The notes under the pieces were generated by a model that was not told the origin of the DNA, made no database searches, and worked only from the letters and a program-made list of their open reading frames with translations. The translations under genes and the position numbers were made by a program. From assembly GCF_019175365.1 (NCBI RefSeq), contig NZ_CP059572.1, forward strand, positions 6,448,001 through 6,512,000: DNA of 64,000 bases, written 5' to 3'. Each line of letters opens with the position of its first letter. The stretch's first letter is position 1. This document shows positions 12,002 to 22,676 of this stretch, piece by piece. Origin of the DNA: Actinomadura graeca. GTDB taxonomy: Bacteria; Actinomycetota; Actinomycetes; Streptosporangiales; Streptosporangiaceae.

Positions 12002-12904
12002 TCAGTCCTGGTCGACGCCCCAGCGGGTGCGGATCGAGCGGTCCACGAAGCCGAACAGCTGGTCGATCAGGATGCCGATGATCAGGATGACGATCATGTA
12101 CGAGATCATGTCGGCGGTGTTGTTCAGCTCCCTGGCCTGCGAGAGCAGCACACCGAGCGAGGTCGTGTCGCCGATGATGACCAGCAGCTCGCCCGCCATC
12201 AGGCTGCGCCAGGCGAACGCCCAGCCCTGCTTCAGGCCCGCCACGAACGACGGCAGCGACGCCGGCATGATCAGGTGCCGGTACAGGTTCAGGCCCCGCA
12301 GGCCCATCACCTTCCCGGCGCGCAGCAGGATCGGCGGCGTGTAGTCGACGCCCGCGATCAGCCCGTTGGCGATGGACGGGGCGGCGCCGAGCACCACCAC
12401 GAACAGGATCGCGCTCTCGCTGAGCTGGAACAGCAGGATCGCGAGGGGGAACCACGCGATCGACGGCATCGTCTGGAGGCCGGTGATCAGTGACCCGAAC
12501 GCCCGGCGCAGCACCCGGAACTGCGACACCAGCGCGCCGATCAGCACGCCGATCGCGACGGCGAGCGCGAACCCGACGAGGGCCCGCTGCATCGTCAGCG
12601 CCACCGCGTCCCAGAAGCGGGAGCTGGTGATCTGGTCCTTGAAGACCGGCAGGGTGTCGGCCGGCCCCGGCAGGACCCACGGCTCCTTCCAGCCGCTCCA
12701 CACCACGATCTGCCAGGCGGCGATGGCGATGAGGATGGCGCTGACCATCGGCCACGTCGCCGACCAGACCCGCTGGAGCACCCGGCGCGACGTGCCGCCG
12801 CCGAGTTCCAGGGCGTCCAGCCCGGCGATCTCCCGGTCGAGGTTCCCGCCGGGCGCCGTCACCTCGGGGGCGGGTGCGCTGTGGGACTTCACGTCATGCG
12901 CCAT
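12002..12904 (-). CDS. ABC transporter permease, SsuC/TauC-like
   Basis: A 300-residue inner-membrane permease of the sulfonate/nitrate/taurine type. About 60 hydrophilic residues precede six hydrophobic segments. The EAA-type loop is present in GGNLYRHLIMPASLPSF-like form (GLNLYRHLIMPASLPSFVAG, about residue 210), which contacts the ATPase. Its start overlaps the end of the ATPase gene by 11 bases. It is the third gene of a substrate-binding protein / ATPase / permease operon. Confidence 0.9.
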   Translation of the reverse strand: MAHDVKSHSAPAPEVTAPGGNLDREIAGLDALELGGGTSRRVLQRVWSATWPMVSAILIAIAAWQIVVWSGWKEPWVLPGPADTLPVFKDQITSSRFWDAVALTMQRALVGFALAVAIGVLIGALVSQFRVLRRAFGSLITGLQTMPSIAWFPLAILLFQLSESAILFVVVLGAAPSIANGLIAGVDYTPPILLRAGKVMGLRGLNLYRHLIMPASLPSFVAGLKQGWAFAWRSLMAGELLVIIGDTTSLGVLLSQARELNNTADMISYMIVILIIGILIDQLFGFVDRSIRTRWGVDQD

Positions 12905-13688
12905 GGCGGCCGACCTCCTCGCGCAGCCGGTTGGTGATGGTCGACGCGAGCGCGGCCACGTCGGTCGCGTCGATCCTGCGGGGACGTTCCATGGGGACGG
13001 GGAACTCCTCCACGACCCGGCCGGGGCGGCTGCTGAGCAGCACGACCCGGTCGCCCAGCCGCACCGCCTCCCGCACGTTGTGGGTGACGAACAGCACGGT
13101 CAGGCCGCGCGTCCGCCAGATCCGCTCGATCTCGTCGTGCAGCAGGTCGCGGGTCATGGCGTCCAGGGCGCCGAACGGCTCGTCCATCAGCAGGACGGTG
13201 CCGCCGGACCCCTCCGCCTCCTTCGCCGCCTTGTCCGCCTCGACGGTCAGGGCCAGCGCGCGGGCCAGCGCGACCCGCTGCCGCATCCCGCCGGACAGCT
13301 CGTGCGGGCGCCTCTTGGCGAACCCGCCGAGGTGCACCGAGTCCAGCAGTTCGGCGGCCCGGCCACGGCGGTCCTGGCGCGGCACCCCGCGCATCTTCAG
13401 GGCCAGCTCCAGGTTCCCCGTGACGGTCAGCCACGGGAACAGGGCCGGTTCCTGGAACATGAGCGCGACGCGCGCACCGTTCTTGTCGATCGTCCCCGCG
13501 CTCGGACGGTCGAGGTCGGCGACCAGGTTGAGCAGCGTGCTCTTGCCGCACCCGGAGGCACCGAGCAGGCACACGAACTCGCCGGGCGCCACGTCCAGAG
13601 AGACCTGGTCCAGGGCCAGCAGGGATGCCTTGCCGGCTCCGAACGCCTTCGACACTTCACTGAGGCGGACCGCCGTGGCCGCTGTCAT
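12894..13688 (-). CDS. ABC transporter ATP-binding protein, SsuB/TauB-like
   Basis: A 264-residue ATPase starting at ATG 13686-13688, overlapping the stop of the substrate-binding protein (ATGA). Walker A is GASGCGKST at residues 43-51, the Q loop is LMFQEPALFPWL, the signature is ELSGGMRQRVALARALA and Walker B is VLLMDEPFGALDA. The H-loop His is in VLFVTHNVREA. Unusually, about 16 extra residues (TVEADKAAKEAEGSGG) separate the signature helix from Walker B; in SsuB/TauB proteins these are normally only a few residues apart. Partner and domain order support import of an organosulfur or nitrogen oxyanion-type substrate. Confidence 0.93.
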   Translation of the reverse strand: MTAATAVRLSEVSKAFGAGKASLLALDQVSLDVAPGEFVCLLGASGCGKSTLLNLVADLDRPSAGTIDKNGARVALMFQEPALFPWLTVTGNLELALKMRGVPRQDRRGRAAELLDSVHLGGFAKRRPHELSGGMRQRVALARALALTVEADKAAKEAEGSGGTVLLMDEPFGALDAMTRDLLHDEIERIWRTRGLTVLFVTHNVREAVRLGDRVVLLSSRPGRVVEEFPVPMERPRRIDATDVAALASTITNRLREEVGRHGA

Positions 13689-14743
13689 TTGTCGCTGACC
13701 TGTGCCTTCCCGCTCGCCTTGAGCACCTCGTTGAGGGGGGTGAGGTTGTAGATGCCGTTCAGGTCGGTCTTCTCCAGCAGGCCGATCTCCTCGGCGTGCT
13801 GGGCCCCGGCGAACAGCGAGCCCGCGACCGGGTCGGTCGTGAACTGGATCTCCTTGAACGCCGAGTCGAGGACCTCCGGCTTGAGCGGCTTGCCGCTCAG
13901 CTTGCCGAGGGCGGAGTTGACGACGGTCTTGGCCTCTGCCGGGTTCTGGTTGATGAAGTCGCTGCTCTCCACCACGCCCTGGAGGAGCTTCTTCACAAGG
14001 TCCGGGTGCGCCTTCTCGAACTTCTGGCTGACCAGCAGGTTCGTGATGACGAACTTGCCGCCGGGCCAGAGCGTCTTCTCGTCGACCAGCTTCTTGCCCT
14101 TGCTCTCCAGGATGAGCCGGGAGGCGAACGGCTCGGGGACCCACGCGCCGTCGATGGTGCCCTGGGCGAAGGTCTGGAGCGTCTGCGAGTTCTCCTGCGG
14201 GACGACCTTCACGTCGCCGCTGCCGTCCTTGTTCGCGGTGAGGCCGTTCTTCTTCAGCCAGTAGCGGATCGCCACGTCCTGCGTGTTGCCGAGCTGCGGC
14301 GTGGCGATCTTCTTGCCCTTGAGATCCTGGACGCCCTTGATCCCGGGCTTGACGACCAGCGAGACACCGCCGGAGGCGGCGCCGGAGATGATGTGGACGG
14401 CCTTCCCGTGTGATTTGGCCCATGCGTTGATGGCCGGATTCGGCCCCACGAATGTGGCGTCGATCGCACCGGAGAACAGCGCCTCCACCGCCGCGGGCCC
14501 CGCGTTGAACGTCGCCGTCTTGGGCGCGGTGCCGAGGTGCTTCGTGAAGATCCCCTTCTCCACGCCCACCAGGGCGGTGGCGTGGGTGATATTGGGGAAG
14601 TACCCCAGCTTGAGCTGGGTCGCCGCACCGGAGCCGCCGGAGCCGCCGTCGTCATCGCCGCATGCACTGAGCGTCCCCGCCCCCGTGAGAACGGCCAGTG
14701 CCACCGCGGCGATGCGTCCGCCGAGTCTGCGATGCAATGTCAT
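13685..14743 (-). CDS. ABC transporter substrate-binding lipoprotein, aliphatic sulfonate/nitrate type
   Basis: A 352-residue lipoprotein. The signal peptide ends in TLSAC (Cys at residue 28), followed by an Asp/Gly/Ser linker and a NMT1/SsuA-like domain beginning LKLGYFPNITHATALVG. Typical features are FVGPNPAINAW, the KGKKIATPQLGNTQD hinge region and GAWVPEPFASRL. It captures a small oxyanion such as an alkanesulfonate, taurine or nitrate; sequence alone does not separate these. An AGTAGGA ribosome site precedes the ATG. It is the first gene of the operon and diverges from enolase. Confidence 0.93.
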   Translation of the reverse strand: MTLHRRLGGRIAAVALAVLTGAGTLSACGDDDGGSGGSGAATQLKLGYFPNITHATALVGVEKGIFTKHLGTAPKTATFNAGPAAVEALFSGAIDATFVGPNPAINAWAKSHGKAVHIISGAASGGVSLVVKPGIKGVQDLKGKKIATPQLGNTQDVAIRYWLKKNGLTANKDGSGDVKVVPQENSQTLQTFAQGTIDGAWVPEPFASRLILESKGKKLVDEKTLWPGGKFVITNLLVSQKFEKAHPDLVKKLLQGVVESSDFINQNPAEAKTVVNSALGKLSGKPLKPEVLDSAFKEIQFTTDPVAGSLFAGAQHAEEIGLLEKTDLNGIYNLTPLNEVLKASGKAQVSDK

Positions 14744-14779
14744 GTTTTCCTACTTCTCAGGTCGGTTTGACGTGAACAG

Positions 14780-14807
14780 TAGATAAGGTCGGCAATACCT
14801 TCGTCAA
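14780..14807 (-). promoter_or_regulatory. Promoter of the ABC transporter operon
   Basis: On the minus strand TTGACG (14802-14807) and TATCTA (14780-14785) are 16 bases apart. This is close to the housekeeping sigma consensus and lies about 37 bases upstream of the substrate-binding protein start. Confidence 0.6.
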
Positions 14808-14900
14808 GTCGCTTGCCCGGAACGGTTTCGTAACAGCCGCCCCAATTGAGAACGGCGAGCCAGTTGGGCCGCCTGGGGAGCCGCCGGATAGGCTCGGTGA

Positions 14901-16217
<1,317 letters not shown>

Positions 16218-16227
16218 CGCGGACGGG

Positions 16228-16286
16228 GCCCGGCGTCCGGCACGTCCGCACGCCGGGCACCCGCCCTCCCGGGGGTGCGCCCCCGG
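16228..16286 (+). terminator. Two hairpins after enolase
   Basis: GCCCGGCGT (16228-16236) pairs with ACGCCGGGC (16250-16258). Next, CCGGGGG-TGCG-CCCCCGG (16269-16286) forms a seven-pair stem with a tetraloop. Together they probably attenuate or end enolase transcription ahead of the ftsB-like gene. Confidence 0.5.
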
Positions 16287-16324
16287 ACCCCGGCAACAGC
16301 TCTCGTACAGGCAGGGGACACGCC

Positions 16325-16795
<471 letters not shown>

Positions 16796-16798
16796 CGG

Positions 16799-17025
16799 CC
16801 GCCGGCGTCTCCGGCGGCGAGCACGCGCGACAGGGATCGCAGGATCCGCGGGTGGGGACACAGATGATCGAGGAACGCTCTCCCCGGGCAGCGTCCGGGG
16901 GGTCCGGGGGGTCGTCCCCCCAGGGTGACGGCGCCATGGCTGGGGAGCCCGAGGGGCCGTCCCCTCAGGAGGCCGCCGCGGACGCCGCGGATGCCCGGGT
17001 GTCCGGGACTGGAACGGTCTCTGAG
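16799..17025 (+). other. Spacer with GC-rich hairpin sequence ahead of DUF501
   Basis: This stretch contains runs such as GGGGGGTCC, GTCCCCCC and GGGGCCGTCCCC that can form short hairpins, resembling intergenic repeat sequence seen in high-GC actinobacteria. The DUF501 frame is open across it, with in-frame ATGs at 16864 and 16936, so part of it could encode a longer N-terminus. Confidence 0.4.
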
Positions 17026-17547
17026 ATGCCCGCCAAGATCGACGCGGACGACGTGGCGGCGGTGGCGGCCCAGCTCGGCCGCGAGCCGCGCGGGATGCGG
17101 CGGGTCGCCCACCGCTGCCCGTGCGGGCGGCCCGACGTGGTCGAGACGGCGCCCCGGCTGCCCGACGGCACCCCGTTCCCGACGCTGTTCTACCTCACCT
17201 GCCCGAAGGCGGCCTCGGCGATCGGGACGCTGGAGGGCGGCGGGATGATGCGCGAGATGCAGGCCAGGCTCGCGGACGACCCGTCCCTGAAGGCCCGCTA
17301 CACCGCCGCCCACGAGGACTACCTGCGCCGCCGCGGCGACGCCGCCCGCGAGGACGGTATCGAGCCGCTGCCCGAGGGGATGCAGAGCGCGGGCGGCATG
17401 CCCGGCCGCGTGAAGTGCCTGCACGCCCTCATCGCCCACGAACTCGCCGTGCCCGGCTCCAACCCGTTCGGCCGGGAGGCGCTGGAGGCGCTGCCGGACT
17501 GGTGGCGCTCCGGTTCCTGTGTCCGCACCGCCGAGGAGGCCCAGTGA
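17026..17547 (+). CDS. DUF501 family protein
   Basis: A protein of 173 residues if started at the ATG 17026 (MPAKIDADDVAAVAAQLG). ATG 16936 or 16864 would add 30 or 54 low-complexity residues. The conserved core has GMRRVAHRCPCGRPDVVETA, LPDGTPFPTLFYLTCPKA and AGGMPGRVKCLHALIAHEL, with paired Cys and His that look metal-binding. The function is not known. In actinobacteria it lies almost always between the ftsB-like gene and ppx. The final codons overlap the next start (GTGA). Confidence 0.85.
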   Translation: MPAKIDADDVAAVAAQLGREPRGMRRVAHRCPCGRPDVVETAPRLPDGTPFPTLFYLTCPKAASAIGTLEGGGMMREMQARLADDPSLKARYTAAHEDYLRRRGDAAREDGIEPLPEGMQSAGGMPGRVKCLHALIAHELAVPGSNPFGREALEALPDWWRSGSCVRTAEEAQ

Positions 17548-18494
17548 CGCGTGTCGCCGCCATCGACTGCGGGACCAACTCCGTCCGGCTGCTGATCGCC
17601 GACATCACCCCCGGCGACGACGGCGGCACGCTCACCGACGTGGAGCGCCGGATGGAGATCGTCCGGCTCGGGGAGGGCGTCGACCGGACCGGGCGGCTGT
17701 CGCCCGCCGCCCTGGAGCGGACGTTCACCGCGATGCGCGGCTACGCCCGGCTGATCGAGCGGCACGGCGCCGAGGCGGGCGGGGGCCCGGTCAAGACCCG
17801 CGTGGTGGCGACCAGCGCCACCCGCGACGCCGCCAACCGGTCCGACTTCGTCGACGGCGTCGTCGACATCTTCGGTGTGGTGCCGGAGGTGATCACCGGG
17901 GACGAGGAGGCCGCGCTGTCGTTCACCGGCGCGACCGGGGACCTGGCGGGGCTGCGTCCCGCCCGTCCTTACCTGGTGGTGGACATCGGCGGCGGTTCCA
18001 CCGAGTTCGTGCTGGGCAGTTCGAGCGCCGACGCCGCGCGCTCGGTCGACATCGGATGCGTCCGGATGACCGAGCGGCACTTCAAGGACGGCGACCCGCC
18101 GTCGCCGGAGCAGATCGCCGACGCGGTCGCCGACATCGACGCCGCGCTCGCGCAGGTCCGCGAGGCGGTCCCGGTGGACGAGGCCCGCACGCTGGTCGGC
18201 CTCGCGGGCTCGGTCACCACCGTCGCCGGGATCGTGCTCGGCCTGCCGGAGTACGACTCGTCCCGGATCCACCTGTCCCGGATCACCGGCACGCAGGTGC
18301 ACGAGGTGACGCGGCGGCTGCTGCACGCCACCCGCGCCGAGCGGGCCGCGTTCGGCGTGATGCACCCGGGACGGGTCGACGTGATCGGCGCGGGCGCGCT
18401 CATCCTCGACCGCGTGATGCGGGAGTACGGGTTCGGCGCGGTCGTCGTCAGCGAACACGACATCCTGGACGGCCTCGCCTGGTCCCTGGTCTGA
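17544..18494 (+). CDS. Ppx/GppA family phosphatase (exopolyphosphatase)
   Basis: A 316-residue member of the ASKHA fold. It begins VTRVAAIDCGTNSVRLLIAD (phosphate-1 motif), with VVDIGGGSTEFVLG (phosphate-2) near residue 144 and VIGAGALILDRVM near the C-terminus. The family degrades polyphosphate or converts pppGpp to ppGpp. The short length without an HD domain matches actinobacterial Ppx2-type proteins. The GTG overlaps the DUF501 stop. The larger frame upstream is out-of-gene sequence. Confidence 0.9.
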   Translation: MTRVAAIDCGTNSVRLLIADITPGDDGGTLTDVERRMEIVRLGEGVDRTGRLSPAALERTFTAMRGYARLIERHGAEAGGGPVKTRVVATSATRDAANRSDFVDGVVDIFGVVPEVITGDEEAALSFTGATGDLAGLRPARPYLVVDIGGGSTEFVLGSSSADAARSVDIGCVRMTERHFKDGDPPSPEQIADAVADIDAALAQVREAVPVDEARTLVGLAGSVTTVAGIVLGLPEYDSSRIHLSRITGTQVHEVTRRLLHATRAERAAFGVMHPGRVDVIGAGALILDRVMREYGFGAVVVSEHDILDGLAWSLV

Positions 18495-18513
18495 GCATCC
18501 TGCTCCGCCCCAG

Positions 18514-18556
18514 GGATCCGGGGACCCGGGATCCGGGGGCACCCGTGGGATCCGGG
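18514..18556. repeat. Three short GGATCCGGG repeats in a convergent gap
   Basis: GGATCCGGG occurs at 18514, 18529 and 18548 between the converging ppx and DUF2510 genes, followed by CCGGGCTCCCGGG-type palindromic sequence. It may act as a terminator region. Confidence 0.4.
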
Positions 18557-18584
18557 CCGCTCCCGGGCTCCCGGGCCGCCGTGC

Positions 18585-19370
18585 CTACTGCCTGAACTGG
18601 GCGAGCAGCGCCGGGATCAGCACGGCGTTCGGGTTCTGCTGCGGGACGTAGAGCACCGGCGAGGAGTTGCTGGACTGCTGGATCCAGACCCGCCCGCCGT
18701 CCACGACGGCGCCGGAGATCGCCGACCAGCTCAGCGACACCCGGTTCCCGCGCACGCCGCCCGGGTGGACGGTCAGCCCCTGCGCCACGTCGATGGACTC
18801 GCCGGCCCTGACCCGCCCGGCCAGCTCGGCGACCAGCCGCTGCTCGGCGTAGATCTGGCACAGCTCGATGAGACGCCCCCAGATCCGCTCGGGCTCGCCC
18901 TCCGGGCCGAGGGGGCGCCCCGGCATCGCGTCCGGGTCGATGACGGCCTCGACGCGGGGGCCGCCGTGGAACGGGAAACGGCCCGCCTGGAAGATCCACC
19001 GGGTGCAGACCCGCTGTCCGATGTCGGCCGGTACCTGCGCCGCCCAGTACGCCACCCACTCCACCCGGGGCCAGGGCAGCGCCGACGTCCCGTACGAGAC
19101 GACCTGGTCGTCGGCGTGGAGACGGATGCCGCGCACGTTCACCTCGACCGGATGGACGGCGGGCTGCCTCCCCCAGTCGTTCACCTGGCCCAGCGGCGCC
19201 GCATAGTAGGGGTCCCGCTCCTGGACGGGCTCCTGACGCGGCGGCTGGGGTGCCCGCAGGCGGGGAGGCCCGGCCGGCTCCGGGTTGAGGCGCTCGGTCC
19301 AGACCTGTCCGTCCCACCAGCGCAGGCTGCCGGTTCCGTAAGGATCGGGATACCAGCCCGGTTGCGACAA
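18585..19370 (-). CDS. DUF2510-domain protein
   Basis: 261 residues from a TTG start at 19368-19370. A GGAGG ribosome site six bases upstream decides this over the longer frame starting at 19430. The N-terminus ([20 protein letters not shown]) is a DUF2510 motif, a short Trp-rich module common in actinobacterial membrane or surface-linked proteins. A proline-rich linker follows, then a 190-residue region with [20 protein letters not shown] and a C-terminal [18 protein letters not shown]. No transmembrane segment is evident. Function unknown. Confidence 0.82.
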   Translation of the reverse strand: MSQPGWYPDPYGTGSLRWWDGQVWTERLNPEPAGPPRLRAPQPPRQEPVQERDPYYAAPLGQVNDWGRQPAVHPVEVNVRGIRLHADDQVVSYGTSALPWPRVEWVAYWAAQVPADIGQRVCTRWIFQAGRFPFHGGPRVEAVIDPDAMPGRPLGPEGEPERIWGRLIELCQIYAEQRLVAELAGRVRAGESIDVAQGLTVHPGGVRGNRVSLSWSAISGAVVDGGRVWIQQSSNSSPVLYVPQQNPNAVLIPALLAQFRQ

Positions 19371-19518
19371 GGCATGCCTCCGCTTCGCAATGGCGCGCCG
19401 GACACCCGCCTCCCCGACCGGCCAACGCATCGTATCGAGATCAGCACTGCTACTGATCGGTCACGCGCACAGTCGGCCACTCCCCGCCACCATCTTGGGT
19501 ACATGGGAGAATTGGGTT

Positions 19519-20334
19519 ATGGGCAACCCTCCGTTCGTGCCGCCCGGGTCGGGGTGGCCGGGCGACCCCGCCGGGCCCGGTACGCCGGTCGCGCACGACC
19601 CCGGCGACGTCGTCGATCTGGCGGCGAAGGCGCCCGATCTGGAAGGGCTGTGCGCCCGTCAGTCGGTGTGCCGCGCCTGCGACCGTCTCGTCGAATGGCG
19701 GGAGCGGGTGGCGGTGCAACGGCGCAGGGCCTTCGCGGACGAGAGGTACTGGGGGCGACCCATCGCGGGCTGGGGCGACGCCGACCCGCGGATCCTCATC
19801 GTGGGGCTCGCGCCCGCCGCGCACGGCGGGAACCGCACGGGGCGGATCTTCACCGGCGACCGGTCGGGCGACTGGCTGTTCGCGTCGCTGTACCGGGTGG
19901 GGCTCGCCGCGCAGCCGACGAGCGTCCGCGCGGACGACGGGCAGCGGCTGATCGGCGCGCGGATGGCGGCTACCGTCCGGTGCGCGCCGCCCGACAACAA
20001 GCCCACCCCGCAGGAGCGGGCCGCCTGCCTGCCCTGGCTGGCCCGCGAGGTCGGATTCGTCGCGCCGAGCGTGCGGTGCGTCGTGTGCCTCGGCGGGTTC
20101 GCGTGGCAGGGCGTCTGGCCCGCTCTGCGGGAGGCCGGGTACGGGCTGCCGCGTCCCCGCCCGGCGTTCGGGCACGGGGCGGAGGTGGAACTGGAGCCGC
20201 CGCCGTCGGTGGCCCGCCGCGATCCGGTCCTGATGCTCGGCTGCTACCACCCGAGCCAGCAGAACACGTTCACCGGGCGGGTCACCGAGGCCATGCTCGA
20301 CGACGTCTTCACCCGCGCCCGCGACTACGCGTGA
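19519..20334 (+). CDS. Family 5 uracil-DNA glycosylase (UdgB type)
   Basis: A 271-residue repair glycosylase. The start at ATG 19519 gives [12 protein letters not shown]. Cys45, Cys51 and Cys54 ([14 protein letters not shown]) plus Cys in [12 protein letters not shown] and AACLPWL provide candidate iron-sulfur ligands. Motif 1 is [19 protein letters not shown], which lacks the catalytic Asp/Asn of families 1 and 4 as is typical for family 5. Motif 2 is [13 protein letters not shown]. It removes uracil and some other deaminated bases from DNA. It converges on the DUF4232 lipoprotein gene with a nine-base gap. Confidence 0.92.
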   Translation: MGNPPFVPPGSGWPGDPAGPGTPVAHDPGDVVDLAAKAPDLEGLCARQSVCRACDRLVEWRERVAVQRRRAFADERYWGRPIAGWGDADPRILIVGLAPAAHGGNRTGRIFTGDRSGDWLFASLYRVGLAAQPTSVRADDGQRLIGARMAATVRCAPPDNKPTPQERAACLPWLAREVGFVAPSVRCVVCLGGFAWQGVWPALREAGYGLPRPRPAFGHGAEVELEPPPSVARRDPVLMLGCYHPSQQNTFTGRVTEAMLDDVFTRARDYA

Positions 20335-20343
20335 CCGGCCGCC

Positions 20344-20991
20344 CTAGCGGGTGAGCGAGAGCGGGGTCGTGCGGATGCGGCCGTGCTGGCAGACCTGGCC
20401 GTACTTCCACGGGACGGTCAGCCGCGTGGTCTCGTTCGGCGGGATCACCCTCAGGGTGGTCGCGGTGGGCCGGCACGTCTCCTCGTCCTCGTCGTACGCG
20501 GGGGCGACGGTCCAGTGCAGCTTCTGGTAGGCGCTGCCGCCGGGCGGCAGGGTGATCGTGCGCGCCGTCCCCTCGCGGACGACCTGCGTCGGGACGGGCC
20601 CGTCCGGGCCGGCGAGGGCGAGCCCGGACCAGCCGCCGGTGGTGCAGGGCTTCGAGGACTTGCTGGTGAGGACGAGCGTCAGGTAACGCTGTCCCGCGCC
20701 CGCGTCGTATCCCGTCAGCGACGCCGTGAGCATCGGCGTGGTGCAGCGCAGCCCTCCGGCGCCCGTCCCGTGGCCGTTGCCGCCCGCACCCGCCGAGGCA
20801 CCGGGCGTCCCGGCACCGGGAGCACCGGCGCCGGGAGTGCCGGTGGTCGGGCCGTCGGAGAGCGGGGTGCCGGGCGACGTCGGCTGGGTGCCGCCCGCCG
20901 AGGTCGTGCCCGCGTTGGACGAGGAGCCGCAGGCCGTCAGCGACGTCGCGAGGGCCGCGGCGGCGAGCGTTCCCCAGATGATGCGGTGCAT
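20344..20991 (-). CDS. DUF4232 lipoprotein
   Basis: 215 residues from ATG 20989-20991, preceded by a GGGGGGA ribosome site. The lipobox LTAC places the lipidated Cys at residue 21. A 60-residue Gly/Ala/Pro/Thr-rich linker follows, then a DUF4232-like beta domain (LRCTTPMLTASLTGYDAGAG, KPCTTGGWSGLALAGPDG, YQKLHWTVAP). Four domain Cys could form two disulfides. Such proteins are anchored outside the membrane; the ligand is unknown. Confidence 0.85.
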   Translation of the reverse strand: MHRIIWGTLAAAALATSLTACGSSSNAGTTSAGGTQPTSPGTPLSDGPTTGTPGAGAPGAGTPGASAGAGGNGHGTGAGGLRCTTPMLTASLTGYDAGAGQRYLTLVLTSKSSKPCTTGGWSGLALAGPDGPVPTQVVREGTARTITLPPGGSAYQKLHWTVAPAYDEDEETCRPTATTLRVIPPNETTRLTVPWKYGQVCQHGRIRTTPLSLTR

Positions 20992-21286
20992 GTGAGATCC
21001 CCCTGGAATGGATGACGGCGGGGCAGGGCCTGGGCCAAGCGGCCGCCGGGTGAGGGCCGACCCCTGTTGCGGCCCGCCGGTCCCGGCCGCTTGACGCCCC
21101 CGTCCGGCCCTGTCCCCGCCGTTGTCTTTCTGGCGGTACATCCATGTGATGCCGGGGGAGGGAGAGAAGTTCGGGGCCGAGGGCCCCGGATGATCTGAGT
21201 GCCGGCGGGCCCCGCGTCCGGCCGTCCGGGCCCGTCCGGTCCGCGATCGGGGTGAGCTGGACGCCTATGCGGGTATCGCTCCCGTT
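20992..21286. other. Divergent intergenic region, no gene seen
   Basis: A 295-base GC-rich stretch between the DUF4232 lipoprotein (minus) and NDH-2 (plus). It must hold both promoters, but no convincing -35/-10 pair was found. No conserved ORF or RNA fold was recognised. Confidence 0.5.
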
Positions 21287-22648
21287 ATGCCATCCGAGCG
21301 CACCACGGACGACGCCCAGCACATCGTGATCATCGGCGGCGGGTACGTCGGCATGTACACCGCCCTGCGCCTGCAGAAGAGGCTCCGGTCCGAGCTGCGG
21401 CGCGGCGAGGTGGTGGTGACCGTCATCGACCCGCAGTCCTATATGACCTATCAGCCGTTCCTGCCCGAGGCCGCCGCCGGGAACCTGGAGCCCCGGCACG
21501 TCGTGGCGCCGCTGCGGCGGGTCCTGCGCCGCTGCCGGATCCTGAACGGGTTCGTGACGGGGATCGAGCATGCCTCGCGGACGGTCACCGTCCGCCCGGC
21601 GGGCGCCGACTCGACCGGCGCCCCGGAGCGGCGGATCGGCTACGACCTGCTGGTGGTGGCGCTCGGCTCGGTCTCGCGGACGCTGCCGATCCCCGGCCTC
21701 GCCGAGTGCGGGATCGGCTTCAAGACCGTCGAGGAGGCCATTTTCCTGCGCAACCACGTCCTGCACCAGCTCGACATCGCCGCGTCCAACCCCGACGACG
21801 AGCGGATCCGGCGGCGGGCCCTGACGTTCGTGTTCGTCGGCGCCGGTTTCGCGGGCATCGAGGCGCTGGCCGAGCTGGAGGACATGGCCCGCGACGCGTG
21901 CAAGTGGTACCCGAACATCGACGCGGGCGACATGCGCTGGATGATGGTCGAGGCGACGGACCGGATCCTGCCCGAGGTCGGACCCGAGATGGGCCGCTGG
22001 ACGGCCGAGGCGCTGCGCCGCCGCGGCATCGAGGTCAAGCTGGAGACGCTGCTGAAGTCGGCGGAGAAGCGGCACATCGTGCTGAGCGACGGCGAGGAGT
22101 TCGAGGCCGGGACGCTCGTGTGGACCGCCGGGGTGAAGCCGCACCCGGTCGTCGGCGACAGCGACCTCCCCCTCGACGGCAAGGGCCGCATCAAGGCGAC
22201 GGCGGAGCTGACCGTGGACGGGCTGGAGCGCGTCTACGCCGCGGGCGACAACGCGGCCGTCCCGGACCTGACCGACACGGGGGACTTCACCGCGCCCAAC
22301 GCCCAGCACGCGGTCCGGCAGGCGAAGCGGCTCGCCGACAACATCGTCGCGGACCTGCGCGGGAAGCCCCGCAAGCCGTACGTGCACGCCTACGTCGGCT
22401 CGGTGGCGGGCCTCGGCCTGCACAAGGGCGTCGCGAACGTCTACGGCGTGAAACTCAGGGGCGTCCTCGCCTGGCTCATGCACCGCACATACCATCTGTC
22501 TCGGATGCCGACCGTGAACCGCAAGTTCCGGATCACCGCGGACTGGACGCTCGCCCTGTTCTTCCGGCGCGAGATCGTCTCCCTCGGTGAGCTGGAGTGG
22601 CCCCGCCAGGAGTTCGAGCTGGCGGCCGGGAGGCGCAAGGACACCTGA
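21287..22648 (+). CDS. Type II NADH:quinone oxidoreductase (NDH-2)
   Basis: A 453-residue FAD enzyme of the pyridine nucleotide-disulfide oxidoreductase fold. The FAD motif is IVIIGGGYVGMYTALRLQ near residue 10 and the NADH motif is TFVFVGAGFAGIEALAEL near residue 182. VYAAGDNAAVPDL contains the second FAD-binding Asp. The C-terminal amphipathic membrane region is present (LAWLMHRTYHLSRMPTVNRK). It passes electrons from NADH to quinone without proton pumping. The methyltransferase gene follows after 28 bases, so the two are probably cotranscribed. Confidence 0.93.
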   Translation: MPSERTTDDAQHIVIIGGGYVGMYTALRLQKRLRSELRRGEVVVTVIDPQSYMTYQPFLPEAAAGNLEPRHVVAPLRRVLRRCRILNGFVTGIEHASRTVTVRPAGADSTGAPERRIGYDLLVVALGSVSRTLPIPGLAECGIGFKTVEEAIFLRNHVLHQLDIAASNPDDERIRRRALTFVFVGAGFAGIEALAELEDMARDACKWYPNIDAGDMRWMMVEATDRILPEVGPEMGRWTAEALRRRGIEVKLETLLKSAEKRHIVLSDGEEFEAGTLVWTAGVKPHPVVGDSDLPLDGKGRIKATAELTVDGLERVYAAGDNAAVPDLTDTGDFTAPNAQHAVRQAKRLADNIVADLRGKPRKPYVHAYVGSVAGLGLHKGVANVYGVKLRGVLAWLMHRTYHLSRMPTVNRKFRITADWTLALFFRREIVSLGELEWPRQEFELAAGRRKDT

Positions 22649-22676
22649 CACCGGCCCCCCGAGGAGGCGCGCCCCC

